Position numbers and translations under genes: made by a program. This document shows positions 1 to 9,622 of a DNA stretch of 64,000 nt, in pieces. This DNA is from Farysia itapuensis (taxonomy: Eukaryota > Basidiomycota > Ustilaginomycetes > Ustilaginales > Ustilaginaceae), in NCBI GenBank assembly GCA_023212645.1, contig JALBYC010000017.1, forward strand, positions 186,001-250,000. The letters run 5' to 3'. Below the pieces are notes generated by a model that was given only the letters and a program-made list of their open reading frames with translations, did no database searches and had not been told where the DNA came from. The number at the start of each line of letters is the position of its first letter. The stretch's first letter is position 1.

Positions 1-362
1 TGATTTGCTTCCATGCGTTCATTGTTTCTTGGTATTCTTGTTGCCCTTTGATCAGCATCACATCGAGCACTGCAACATCCTTGATGTTCTTGTTCTTCTC
101 AAACTTGGTGCGGATCTTAGCTCGGAGCACTGAGGGCGGGATGTCGAGAGCATATAGGGCGCAAATTTCCGGTACCTGGGACAAGGTCGATCACAGAAGA
201 ACTGGATGTCAGCTTCGTCCTGATGCTCTGCTGCGCAATGCAACAGGCGGTACTTACACCTCGGTAGAAGTTGCGATACAAAGCCACGGAGCGGCGACGG
301 GCCTCGTCAAGGGAGCCCGAAACTCGTGTGGCCGCTGCCAATCGAGCTGGGATAGTCGTCAT
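1..362 (-). CDS. Complex I LYR-motif subunit (NDUFA6/B14 type), partial
   Basis: Accessory subunit of mitochondrial NADH:ubiquinone oxidoreductase. The family (NDUFA6/LYRM6) sits on the matrix arm and binds the mitochondrial acyl carrier protein. The protein starts MTTIPARLAAATR and carries the LYR signature LYRNFYRG at about residues 28-35. The second exon continues VPEICALYALDIPP and then KNKNIKDVAVLDVLIKGQQE, typical of the family's C-terminal half. Two exons: 258-362 and 1-175, with an intron at 176-257 (GTAAGT donor, CCCAG acceptor) that falls on a codon boundary. The start is the ATG at 360-362; an in-frame ATG at 443 would add an unlikely leader. The last few codons and the stop lie beyond the left edge. 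It is divergent to the P4-ATPase gene. Confidence 0.85.
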
Positions 363-724
363 TCTAGGACGAAGGCGGACAGGGCGTAAGTGCGAGCACG
401 GTGGCTTCTGAAGGAGATGCACACTCACTAGTAAATGTTGCACGCACCAGGGACGGTCGGTGACAAGGACAGGCTGTGGAGATGCGTCTCAAAACCTCGA
501 ATCTCGTCGCTTCCGAAATGTGAGAGGCTGAGAGCTGAGGCCTGAGAGGTGTACCTCTTTTCGTACGAGTCGCGTTCTACGTGGAGGCTGGTGTTGCTCT
601 TCCAGTCACACTCACACTCACACCTATACATCACCATAAACGAAATCTTGACGGATTGCTGACATGGCCCAGAGCATTGCTACTGAAGCTTGACCGGAAC
701 GAGGAAGCAGCATAGTCGCTCTTT
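363..724. promoter_or_regulatory. Divergent intergenic region, complex I subunit / P4-ATPase
   Basis: This 362-bp spacer lies between two divergently transcribed genes and should hold both promoters and 5' UTRs. I see no clear TATA box and no convincing ORF. A pyrimidine-rich and CA-rich stretch (about 600-635) precedes the ATPase start. Confidence 0.4.
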
Positions 725-3700
725 ATGCCGCCGAGGTTTAGCAGCCCTTCCTCACGATCGCGCACGAGTCAGGACACAAGCGAGAATCATCCGTTGCAGA
801 CTTTCCCAGCCTCTCATAGTCGCAATATGGCGACCGGTCGCGATTCTCCAGCGCCATCATACCACTCGAACAACGAGAATGGTTTCGCTGGATTCAGATC
901 GCGCAATCCTCGCACTCGATTCTCTAGGTTCGGTCAGAACAACGCTCGCGATTCCGACGAGCAGCAAGGATTGCTTAATGGCAGCGACGACGAGGCAAGA
1001 GCACAAGAGCAGCGCACACCTAGTCAAGAGCTTGGAGGACAGGCGTCCGGACTGGATGGAACGCCGCGTCCTTCTCAAGACCACAGACGTCACTATGGCA
1101 CGGGTGGGTCCGGCGGCTTCACTGACTCGGACATGGGGGCGTCGTTACGCAAAAGGCGCGGTTTGTTCGCCTCTCTCTTTTCATCTCGTGAGACTTCTTC
1201 TCGAGATCTGAGCAGGACAATATCCTTTGCGGACTCGTCTCGAGCCAGATCGAGATATCCTGCCAACGTAGTGAGGAATCAGAAGTACAATCTGGTCACC
1301 TTCCTCCCAAAGGTGCTCTACGAGCAGTTCAAGTTTTTCTTCAATCTCTACTTTCTCCTGGTTGCGTTGAGTCAATTCATACCCGCACTTAAGATCGGCT
1401 TCATCGCGACCTACATTGCGCCTCTTGCCTTTGTGCTGTGCATCACCATTGGCAAGGAAGCCTTCGACGACTGGGCGCGCTACCAGCGTGACAACGAAAG
1501 CAACAGCGCTCCGTACCAGCTCCTTGTCCCTTCTGACTCTGCCATTGCTGTGTCACAAGCCAACTCACGACGAGCCAGCTCACGTACGCATTCCTTGGGA
1601 AAGGGCGCGAGCACGGTCACAGTCCCCAGCAGCAAGATCAAAGTGGGAGATCTCGTCGTCCTCAGCAAAAGTCAGCGTGTCCCTGCCGATATGGTACTGC
1701 TGCAAACATCGGCAGGGGACAGCTCCGATACAAGCGCCACATCTGTACGTAGAGTCAACGGTGATGATTCCATTTTCGTGCTTGGCGACGATGAAGACGC
1801 CGAAGGACAGATGGGCAGAGATTCTACCAGTACGAAGGCAAACGACAATCAAACAGCGGAAGGTTCGAGTGGAACGTGCTTCGTTCGAACGGATCAGCTT
1901 GACGGGGAGACCGACTGGAAGCTTCGAGTGGCTGTGGAGCTCACACAACAGATGTCTACAGGAGAGCTTGCTTTGTTGAAGGACAGGGTCACGCTCTTTG
2001 CCGGGCCACCAATCAAGGACATTCACACTTTTCTTGGCAACCTGACCCTCCATCCGCCATTAGAAGAAGGGTCTCCGACACCTGATCACCCCTCTGGACC
2101 CGTTGTAGGCGATCTACTGGGAGGGGCTACAGAGTACAACAATGCCGGTCGGAATTCCTCTGACTCAAATCCGCCGGACACAGTGATACCAATGAGCCAG
2201 CAGCCACAAATTTCGCCCCTGACTGTAGAGAACGTGTTATGGGCCAACACGGTCTTAGCCGCCGGAACTGCGGTCGGCGTCGTAGTCTATACTGGGCGTG
2301 AAACACGAGCCGTGATGAACACCTCTTATCCAGGCACGAAGGTCGGTCTACTAGACTTGGAGATCAACCGACTCTCCAAAATCTTGTGCGCTGTGACATT
2401 TGCCCTTTCCGTCGCACTAGTAGCTCTGAACGGCTTCCGCGGCGAATGGTGGATTTACATCTTCCGCTTCCTGATCCTGTTTTCTTCCATCATTCCAATC
2501 AGTCTTCGCGTCAACCTTGATATGGGCAAGACTGTCTATGCTAGACAGATCATGCACGACGACGAGATTCCAGGTACGATTGTGCGTACTTCGACCTTGC
2601 CAGAGGAACTGGGTCGCATAGAGTATCTCCTGTCGGACAAGACCGGCACACTTACGCAGAACGAGATGGAATTGCGCAAACTTCACATGGGCACCATGAG
2701 CTATGGCTGGGACAGCATGGACGAAGTCACATCTCAGCTTGCAACCGCCCTACAGCAGCAGTACAAAGTGGGGGCTTCTGATGTGCCAGGTAGCCCGACA
2801 AGCAGCTCTGTGAATCTAGCACCCGCCCCTCAAGCCATTTCCCTGACCACGGCTGGAGCTATGCTGGCGGGAAGAGGGAGACGAGACATGAGCTCGCGTG
2901 TCAAAGATGTAGTTCTGGCGCTTGCGCTGTGTCACAATGTTACGCCTGTCTTCGAAGCAGACGGCTCAATTACATATCAAGCATCTTCTCCCGACGAAGT
3001 TGCAATCGTCCGGTGGACAGAGTCTGTCGGACTCAGTCTACTGGCTAGAGACAGGAAGTCTATGTCGCTCCGGGCCGCAGACGGTACTCTGCTCCGATTT
3101 GATATCCTGGAAGTGTTTCCATTCACGTCCGAATCAAAGCGCATGGGTATTGTTATCCGCGAACTCAACACCGGTGAGATTACTTTCTACCAAAAAGGCG
3201 CCGATGTCGTCATGGCCAGGATTGTGGCGCAAAACGACTGGCTTGACGAAGAATGCGGCAATATGGCCCGCGAAGGTCTGCGAACGCTCGTTGTAGGCCG
3301 GAAAAGGCTCACTGCAGACATGTGGACAGCCTTCGAGCGTGCATATCAGGCTGCTCGTGTGCAGGTCGAAGATCGAGCAGAAACGATGGCTGCCAGTGTG
3401 GCACATCATCTGGAGAACAATCTGGAGCTGTTGGGCCTCACAGGTGTGGAGGACAAACTGCAAGAGGACGTTAAGACGACCCTCGAACTGCTTCGCAACG
3501 CAGGCATCAAAGTCTGGATGCTGACGGGCGACAAGATTGAAACAGCTACGTGTATCGCCATATCTTCAAAGCTTGTGGCGCGGAATCAGTATGTCCATCA
3601 AGTGGCCAAGTTGCGAGGAACGGACGACGCTCGAGACATGCTGGACTTTCTGCGCTCCAAGCTGGACTGCTGTCTCGTGATTGACGGCGAAAGTCTTCAG

Positions 3701-4642
3701 GTGTGCCTCGACAGCTTCCGTGAGGAATTTGTCGCGCTGGCCACGCAGCTGACCGCCGTCGTGGCGTGCAGATGTTCGCCCACGCAGAAAGCTGATGTGG
3801 CACGTCTCATTCGTCACTATACCAAGAAGCGCGTATGTTGTATCGGCGATGGCGGCAACGATGTCAGCATGATTCAAGCCGCTGACGTTGGGCTCGGTAT
3901 CGTTGGCAAGGAAGGGAAGCAAGCTTCGCTCGCTGCTGACTTTAGTATCACACAGTTCAGCTACCTTACCAAGTTGCTGGTGTGGCACGGCAGAAACTCC
4001 TACAAACGGTCAGCCAAATTGGCTCAATTCGTCATTCATCGCGGCTTGATCATCTCCATTATCCAGGCAGTCTTCTCCAGCATCTTCTACTTCGCGCCAA
4101 TTGCCCTCTACCAAGGATGGTTGATGGTCGGTTACGCCACAGTGTACACGATGGCTCCAGTCTTTTCACTCGTCCTGGATCGTGATGTTTCCGAGGATCT
4201 TGCATTGCTGTATCCGGAACTGTACAAGGACTTGACCAAAGGTCGTTCGTTGTCGGCCAAGACCTTCACGACTTGGCTGATGATCTCAACTTACCAAGGC
4301 GGAGCGATCATGATACTGTCGCTCTTGCTATTCGAGAACGAGTTCCTCAACATCGTTTCGATCAGTTTCACCGCGCTGGTGGTCAACGAACTCGTGATGG
4401 TGGCGTTGGAAATCACAACATGGCATGCATACATGCTGCTGTCGGAAATCCTCACGCTTTTCTTCTACTGCATCAGCATCATCTTCCTCCCAGAGTTCTT
4501 TGATCTGGCCTTTGTACTTTCCTCCCGATTCCTCTGGAAGACAGCTGTGATCATCGCCGTCAGCAGCCTGCCTTTATACATCTGGCGCGAGATTCGCAAT
4601 CGACTCGCTCCGCCGAGCTACAGCAAATTGGCCATGGCCTAG
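725..4642 (+). CDS. NEO1: P4-type phospholipid flippase, NEO1/ATP9 class
   Basis: Aminophospholipid-translocating P-type ATPase, expected in Golgi/endosome membranes to keep PE and PS on the cytosolic leaflet. It is a single exon of 1305 aa. Visible landmarks are DGET in the actuator domain (residues 393-396), the TM4 segment PISLRVNLDMGK typical of NEO1/ATP9 proteins, the phosphorylation motif DKTGTLTQNEM (Asp638), and the hinge GDGGNDVSM (from 1041). The C-terminal half has the remaining membrane spans. The N-terminal ~160 residues are Ser/Arg-rich and probably disordered. Two low-complexity inserts interrupt the actuator region (about 255-300 and 330-385), making it longer than the ~1150-aa yeast protein. 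NEO1-class enzymes work without a Cdc50 beta subunit. It converges on OCT1 with only 91 bp between stop codons. Confidence 0.93.
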   Translation: MPPRFSSPSSRSRTSQDTSENHPLQTFPASHSRNMATGRDSPAPSYHSNNENGFAGFRSRNPRTRFSRFGQNNARDSDEQQGLLNGSDDEARAQEQRTPSQELGGQASGLDGTPRPSQDHRRHYGTGGSGGFTDSDMGASLRKRRGLFASLFSSRETSSRDLSRTISFADSSRARSRYPANVVRNQKYNLVTFLPKVLYEQFKFFFNLYFLLVALSQFIPALKIGFIATYIAPLAFVLCITIGKEAFDDWARYQRDNESNSAPYQLLVPSDSAIAVSQANSRRASSRTHSLGKGASTVTVPSSKIKVGDLVVLSKSQRVPADMVLLQTSAGDSSDTSATSVRRVNGDDSIFVLGDDEDAEGQMGRDSTSTKANDNQTAEGSSGTCFVRTDQLDGETDWKLRVAVELTQQMSTGELALLKDRVTLFAGPPIKDIHTFLGNLTLHPPLEEGSPTPDHPSGPVVGDLLGGATEYNNAGRNSSDSNPPDTVIPMSQQPQISPLTVENVLWANTVLAAGTAVGVVVYTGRETRAVMNTSYPGTKVGLLDLEINRLSKILCAVTFALSVALVALNGFRGEWWIYIFRFLILFSSIIPISLRVNLDMGKTVYARQIMHDDEIPGTIVRTSTLPEELGRIEYLLSDKTGTLTQNEMELRKLHMGTMSYGWDSMDEVTSQLATALQQQYKVGASDVPGSPTSSSVNLAPAPQAISLTTAGAMLAGRGRRDMSSRVKDVVLALALCHNVTPVFEADGSITYQASSPDEVAIVRWTESVGLSLLARDRKSMSLRAADGTLLRFDILEVFPFTSESKRMGIVIRELNTGEITFYQKGADVVMARIVAQNDWLDEECGNMAREGLRTLVVGRKRLTADMWTAFERAYQAARVQVEDRAETMAASVAHHLENNLELLGLTGVEDKLQEDVKTTLELLRNAGIKVWMLTGDKIETATCIAISSKLVARNQYVHQVAKLRGTDDARDMLDFLRSKLDCCLVIDGESLQVCLDSFREEFVALATQLTAVVACRCSPTQKADVARLIRHYTKKRVCCIGDGGNDVSMIQAADVGLGIVGKEGKQASLAADFSITQFSYLTKLLVWHGRNSYKRSAKLAQFVIHRGLIISIIQAVFSSIFYFAPIALYQGWLMVGYATVYTMAPVFSLVLDRDVSEDLALLYPELYKDLTKGRSLSAKTFTTWLMISTYQGGAIMILSLLLFENEFLNIVSISFTALVVNELVMVALEITTWHAYMLLSEILTLFFYCISIIFLPEFFDLAFVLSSRFLWKTAVIIAVSSLPLYIWREIRNRLAPPSYSKLAMA

Positions 4643-4733
4643 GTCACACCTCATCACACTCGCAATCATTTTCACTTGTGATGAACATAATGATTTATTA
4701 TAGCAATCTATGATGCGAGTGGTGCGAAAGGTA

Positions 4734-7397
4734 TCATTCGATGCCCCATTTACCGACTTCCTGCATGGCGCGCTCGTCGCCCGACTTGATTGTGTCGTTA
4801 GCCAAGAGCTCGGCAAGAATATGCCAAGGGTCTTTACCGCCTCCATACTTGAGGCATTTCTTCTTGAGCGTTTCGCCGTTCTGACGGTCAAGAGGATTGT
4901 TTTGGAACAGTTGCTTCCAGACTTTAGATGCGATGGCTCTGTCCAGCAGATAGCTATAGTACGTTGAGCCATAGCCGAAGAGGTGACCAAAGCGGACTTG
5001 GGGGTGAGACCCAGACATGTAGGAAAGCGCAGAGGCGCCAGGCAGACTCATCTCCTTGTCAAGGGCGGCGTAAGCGTTTGTCGAGTTGAAGTTGGGTTGT
5101 GAAGCTTGTTCTGAGTGGTACACCTGGTCTAGGCGAGCTAGCATGATTTGGTGGTAGGTATCAAGACCCTCGAGTGACTTGGAGGCCTTGAGATGACTCG
5201 ACAGATGTTCGTAGGGCAGCGATGCACCTGTTGAGTGGTGACGAGCCATGATCGCGATCACTTCAGGCGAGCTGACAAAGTGCTCCATCAAAATTGACGG
5301 CAGCTCGACAAAGTCGGTCGCACATCTCGTGCCCGAAACATTGTGATAGGACGTGCGTCCAATCATGGAGTGGATCGCATGACCCATCTCGTGAAAGAGA
5401 GTCTCAACTTCGTGCCAGCTGAGCAAGCACGGTCCCATTCCGCTGTTTCCACCTCCCGGTCGAGAGAAGTCACACATCAGAACAACTACCGGCAGCTGAT
5501 ATTGGCCTGGCCTCTCGCGCTGAGCGAATACTGGTGCTTGGAGTGGGTTTCCGAATCCGTTGACGCCCAGGTCTTGAGGCCGCAACTCAGCACCATCCGA
5601 GCCTCGACCGTGGACAAAGTCACCTTCTTCGTCATCCTTGTCAACGCGGCGGGAGCAGCGCACTGTATAGTGAGCAGCGCCACCAGGCTTGCCTTCCCTG
5701 CTCCACAAGTCTGCATAAATGGTACCAATCAAGCCTTCTGCTGATTGTGAAGTGCCAAGAGCGCCTTCTTGCTCATCGAGCACCTCGACTTTCATGACGT
5801 CTCCAGGACCATCACTCCAGACTTCGCCAGGCGCCACCATGCTAGCACGAAAGCGGATCCCGTAGAGTGCCGAAAAGAGCTTTGAGAGCCCGGCAAACAC
5901 GGATCCGACGCTGAAGTAGGGAGACAGGGGCTGGACGCTCCGCAACGATGGGCTGCGGAAGTGTTGCTCCGTGTACATCTCGCGATCCCACGGAGCTATC
6001 GGTGACGGTGTCGGCGAAGGATTGAACATGTTACCGTTGACGCGGGACGGTGTCTTGGAGACAGCCATGCTTTTGTGTTTGAGAAGACCGAGTTCCTTGA
6101 AGTCTGCGCTGGCGCGTGAACGGTGATGGTTTGTCAGCGCTCGTAGGAACTCTTCGACGTTTTTGGGTTCCTTTGCCATCTTGTCGCCGAGTGCCATTTC
6201 TGAGTAGCAAGATGCACCCGTCAGCGTAGCGAGCTCAGCTCTGGCTTTTAGCAGGCGTTCCAGGCGCTGAATCTGTGCGCGACTGCCGTGATTTGCTGCT
6301 TTAAAGGCGACTTTTCGTGCTCTCTCATCAGGGGCGTACTTGAGTATAGTCTGGAATGCCCATGGATGATCTGCGGCGGAAAAGGTCAGCATGCCGTTTC
6401 CGTCAGAGGTGCAATGGGATTTCAGCGCTCGTACTAGCTGTGGGTTCATGTCGTAAAGCCAGTCACTCGGGATTTGCACCACGTCGTCCGGATCCGAGTC
6501 GTTACTTGGGTTGGCGCTTTTCGCAAAGTCGTCTGATGCATCATTTCCGGCAATGTCTTGCAGAAACCCGCGCCCAAGGACCAAGATCTCGTCGCTGAGC
6601 TGAACGAATCGCTCTCTTTCTGCTGGTGGGAGGTGAATTCCGGACTTTTCAAAGTCGCGGAGAAAGACTTTGGCGACAGCGACCGCCTCTCTTGACAGAG
6701 CAGAGACTACTTCGGGTGAAGAGAGGATGCGCTTGAGAACGCGGTAAAGGCCGGTGTGGGTATTGAGGACGTTCATGTAGCCGCACAGATACTCGTATGC
6801 TGCATTCGCTGCTTCTGCCCAGTCTGGATTTGGATGGGCGTTGCGCACGAGTTCTGCCATGTCAATGACGCCACACAAAAGGTCGCTAAGCCGATCGAGG
6901 TTACGCACAACTTGAAGCAGCTCCTTGCGACCTGCTTCAGTGTTTGGATCTGCGGAGCCAGCTCGCTCAATGCGATCCACTAGCAGTTGAGCTCTTGCCA
7001 AAGTCTTCTGAGCCAGCGTGAGGAAGCTTTGGGGTGACGTAAGAGACGGGATCTCAAACAGCCCAGTAGACGGCCCTCCAGCTATCATATCGGAGGCAGA
7101 TGAAGCCGAGGGAGCGTCGAACAGGGAACGCAAGATCTCGTTATCCTTTTCATGATCTGTGCTGAGCCCTTCGAGCGCATTTGACGCAGAGTTGCGGATA
7201 GGTAAGGCTCTATGTGGTGGTCGTGAGCTACTGAAAAGCCGCTGTGAAACGAATGGGGCCCTTCGACAGTTCTGATACACGGCCGGCTTCACGTCACACA
7301 AGAGTGGTGCGACACATTTCAGCTGCTGTGGCGATCCCAATGATGACGGGCCGCGAGCCTGAGCTCTATGGACCAGCCGTAAGGGTCGCATCGCCAT
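4734..7397 (-). CDS. OCT1: Mitochondrial intermediate peptidase (M3 metallopeptidase)
   Basis: Matrix zinc oligopeptidase that removes an octapeptide from a subset of imported proteins after the main processing peptidase has cut. It is a single exon of 887 aa. The N-terminus is Arg-rich with few acids (MAMRPLRLVHRAQARG), consistent with a mitochondrial presequence. The M3 catalytic motif HEMGHAIHSM begins at His669 in the order HExxH; the downstream segment TDFVELPSILMEHF supplies the third ligand region. A roughly 30-residue Pro/Ser insert near 430-460 looks lineage specific. It lies in tandem with RFT1 on the same strand, 205 bp away, and converges with the flippase gene. Confidence 0.93.
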   Translation of the reverse strand: MAMRPLRLVHRAQARGPSSLGSPQQLKCVAPLLCDVKPAVYQNCRRAPFVSQRLFSSSRPPHRALPIRNSASNALEGLSTDHEKDNEILRSLFDAPSASSASDMIAGGPSTGLFEIPSLTSPQSFLTLAQKTLARAQLLVDRIERAGSADPNTEAGRKELLQVVRNLDRLSDLLCGVIDMAELVRNAHPNPDWAEAANAAYEYLCGYMNVLNTHTGLYRVLKRILSSPEVVSALSREAVAVAKVFLRDFEKSGIHLPPAERERFVQLSDEILVLGRGFLQDIAGNDASDDFAKSANPSNDSDPDDVVQIPSDWLYDMNPQLVRALKSHCTSDGNGMLTFSAADHPWAFQTILKYAPDERARKVAFKAANHGSRAQIQRLERLLKARAELATLTGASCYSEMALGDKMAKEPKNVEEFLRALTNHHRSRASADFKELGLLKHKSMAVSKTPSRVNGNMFNPSPTPSPIAPWDREMYTEQHFRSPSLRSVQPLSPYFSVGSVFAGLSKLFSALYGIRFRASMVAPGEVWSDGPGDVMKVEVLDEQEGALGTSQSAEGLIGTIYADLWSREGKPGGAAHYTVRCSRRVDKDDEEGDFVHGRGSDGAELRPQDLGVNGFGNPLQAPVFAQRERPGQYQLPVVVLMCDFSRPGGGNSGMGPCLLSWHEVETLFHEMGHAIHSMIGRTSYHNVSGTRCATDFVELPSILMEHFVSSPEVIAIMARHHSTGASLPYEHLSSHLKASKSLEGLDTYHQIMLARLDQVYHSEQASQPNFNSTNAYAALDKEMSLPGASALSYMSGSHPQVRFGHLFGYGSTYYSYLLDRAIASKVWKQLFQNNPLDRQNGETLKKKCLKYGGGKDPWHILAELLANDTIKSGDERAMQEVGKWGIE

Positions 7398-7602
7398 GGT
7401 ATGGTGTGAAGCGGAGGTCGTGTGGAAACGTCATGTCTTCCCAAATTTGAATCTCGGAATCTGTATTTGCCGAGCTCAGTTCTTCTCATCATCGGGCCCC
7501 GATGTCTATGTAAATCGCACCGTCTGACCGTCCACACGGTCACGAAGTGTTGATTCCCCTGATGACCCCACCAATACACCTATGTAGAGAGTGGGATCTA
7601 TG

Positions 7603-9453
7603 CTATTTACGCTTCGTTGAAGAAGCGTGTACTGTGGAACGGTTGCCGCGAATAGATGAAAGGGCGTGTGCCAATTGACGACGATCGAAGATCGCGATGG
7701 TGCTCAAGCAAAGTAGCACGCCCGTGGCACCTGCCATTAGCATGGGAGCGATCAGCCGGATCGCCGCCAAGCGACTCTTGTTGCCGCTGGACTTGTCTAG
7801 CACGGTGTCTGACGAAGAGCTCAGATGCGGGATCCAGCGACGTAGACAAACCGCTACAAAACCAAAGACCACGATGACTGCTTTCGAAGGCAGCGCCGTT
7901 GTCAGACGAAGTCGAGCTACGATCTCATTGCTTCGTGGCTTTCCTTGAGTAGCCTTTTCAAAATACTGCGTCATATAATACCAGCTGTAGGCAGCTCGTA
8001 TTGCGAGACTTCCAGCGTTCGCCCATACCATGGCTGTGCTCGAATTTCGAGCCTGAGCAGCGAGGATTGCAGCAAAGGTCACGCTAGCCAGGAACAGCAC
8101 TCTATTATAGCTTGAGACTTCGTTCTTTGAAGCTGTGCTTTGAAAGAAGCCCTCAACCAGACCGTTTATACCCATGATGGGTAAATAAGCGGTATAGGCA
8201 GCAAGGATGCTCGGTGCACTGGTCTGATAGGCCCAACGCGGTCCAGCAAGCACGTGCAGGAACGGCACCGATAAGGGCGGTCCAAAGGACAGGAGCATCG
8301 CTGCCAGTAACAGATGCAGTCGAAACAGAGCTGATAGCAGGCCACTAATTCGATCAAGAGTTGCGTCTCGCGAGCCTCGTTCCTCCTTTGTCTTTGGGGA
8401 AGGCTCGTGTTGTGTACCATTGCCAACGTGTTTTTCCTCGGCGGTAGTTGGAGGGTCCAAGGACGCTAAATCTTGACTAAAGACAAGTCGAGCTGTTTCT
8501 TCCACTGGCTGGAAGACAATGCGAGCAACCAAAGAACCGTAATTTGAGGCAAGTGCATAGCCGCCCTGGTCCTCTAGAGTTGCAAATTTGGCAATGGCAA
8601 GTTTGTCTGCTTCAGTCAGCACGTGCTTGAGTAGGCTTTGTTTGAACATTTCCGCGCAGAGGCCGAGAGTTGGCCCGTCTAGCCATTTTGTGTGCGTGAG
8701 TTGGTTTGGCGGGCCAGTGTCTGAGCTAGAATCAGGACGCGGTACGAACAAGTCGACGGTCTGCGACATGCTGTATCGCGACAGGAAGAACGCAACATGG
8801 ACAGAAAGCATGGCAATACCGTATGCGAGCTGCCCAAGCCCAAAGCCGAGTAGCGCCAAGCTTCTCTCGTCCTTGGCCAGCAGTTTCGACCAATCATTTG
8901 ACAGTCGTGGAGGTAAGGATATTACACAAATAGTAACGATGCACTTTGCTAAGACCGCGGCGCCCTCAGCCTTCACTCTGAGGGAAGGTTGTCCCAACGC
9001 CAGCGCTCGAATGTGCAGTGGCTCGTACAGCAGCTCGATGACCGCACCTGTAGCGTAAAGGAGCACGCTGATGTTGAAAGTGCTGACTGCTCGAATCTCT
9101 TGCGGTGACAGATAGATGACGTAGGCTCCACAGGTCAGCGCAGTGAGGACCACGCCGATGGGTATCGGAAGCAGCGAGATGTTGTGGATCGAGTTCTTCA
9201 CGCCATCTCGCGGACCTCTCTTACTGCTATTAATAGAGGCTGTACTCGAACGTATCAGAACATTGCGTATGGCCTCTCTCGACAAGAACAGGATGGTGGA
9301 CAGAAGCAGCTCGAGCTGGATGTTGGCCAAGCCAAAGATTGTAGGTGACACAATGCGAATCAATACCTGATTGAAGACAAAGGTACAGACCCTGGCACCG
9401 ATTTGCAACACGATCAGTGTCGACGCCGACGACGCTGCGCTCGTAGTTGTCAT
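7603..9453 (-). CDS. RFT1: RFT1-family ER membrane protein (lipid-linked oligosaccharide translocation)
   Basis: Polytopic ER protein of the N-glycosylation pathway, genetically required for delivery of Man5GlcNAc2-PP-dolichol to the lumen; whether it is itself the flippase is debated. It is a single exon of 616 aa. The N-terminus (LQIGARVCTFVFNQVLIRIVS, then TIFGLANIQLELL, then FLSREAIRN) is the RFT1 signature, and there are about a dozen hydrophobic segments to the C-terminus. A Thr/Glu/Lys-rich hydrophilic loop of about 45 residues interrupts the middle (around residue 340-380). It ends in a basic tail (HASSTKRK). Divergent to MSE1 with a 169-bp spacer. Confidence 0.92.
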   Translation of the reverse strand: MTTTSAASSASTLIVLQIGARVCTFVFNQVLIRIVSPTIFGLANIQLELLLSTILFLSREAIRNVLIRSSTASINSSKRGPRDGVKNSIHNISLLPIPIGVVLTALTCGAYVIYLSPQEIRAVSTFNISVLLYATGAVIELLYEPLHIRALALGQPSLRVKAEGAAVLAKCIVTICVISLPPRLSNDWSKLLAKDERSLALLGFGLGQLAYGIAMLSVHVAFFLSRYSMSQTVDLFVPRPDSSSDTGPPNQLTHTKWLDGPTLGLCAEMFKQSLLKHVLTEADKLAIAKFATLEDQGGYALASNYGSLVARIVFQPVEETARLVFSQDLASLDPPTTAEEKHVGNGTQHEPSPKTKEERGSRDATLDRISGLLSALFRLHLLLAAMLLSFGPPLSVPFLHVLAGPRWAYQTSAPSILAAYTAYLPIMGINGLVEGFFQSTASKNEVSSYNRVLFLASVTFAAILAAQARNSSTAMVWANAGSLAIRAAYSWYYMTQYFEKATQGKPRSNEIVARLRLTTALPSKAVIVVFGFVAVCLRRWIPHLSSSSDTVLDKSSGNKSRLAAIRLIAPMLMAGATGVLLCLSTIAIFDRRQLAHALSSIRGNRSTVHASSTKRK

Positions 9454-9622
9454 AGATGCGGCTTAGCTATGACAGCGTCCATGGTGACGGGGATGTGCAC
9501 TGTGACTGTTCGGTCTGTGAACATGTTCCAACTGATCTGTCACTTCCAACTTTGCCCGAGATCCGAAGTGTTGAGTTACGCCAACTAACGTCAACTTTTC
9601 CTTCTCGCATCCTAGAAGCATT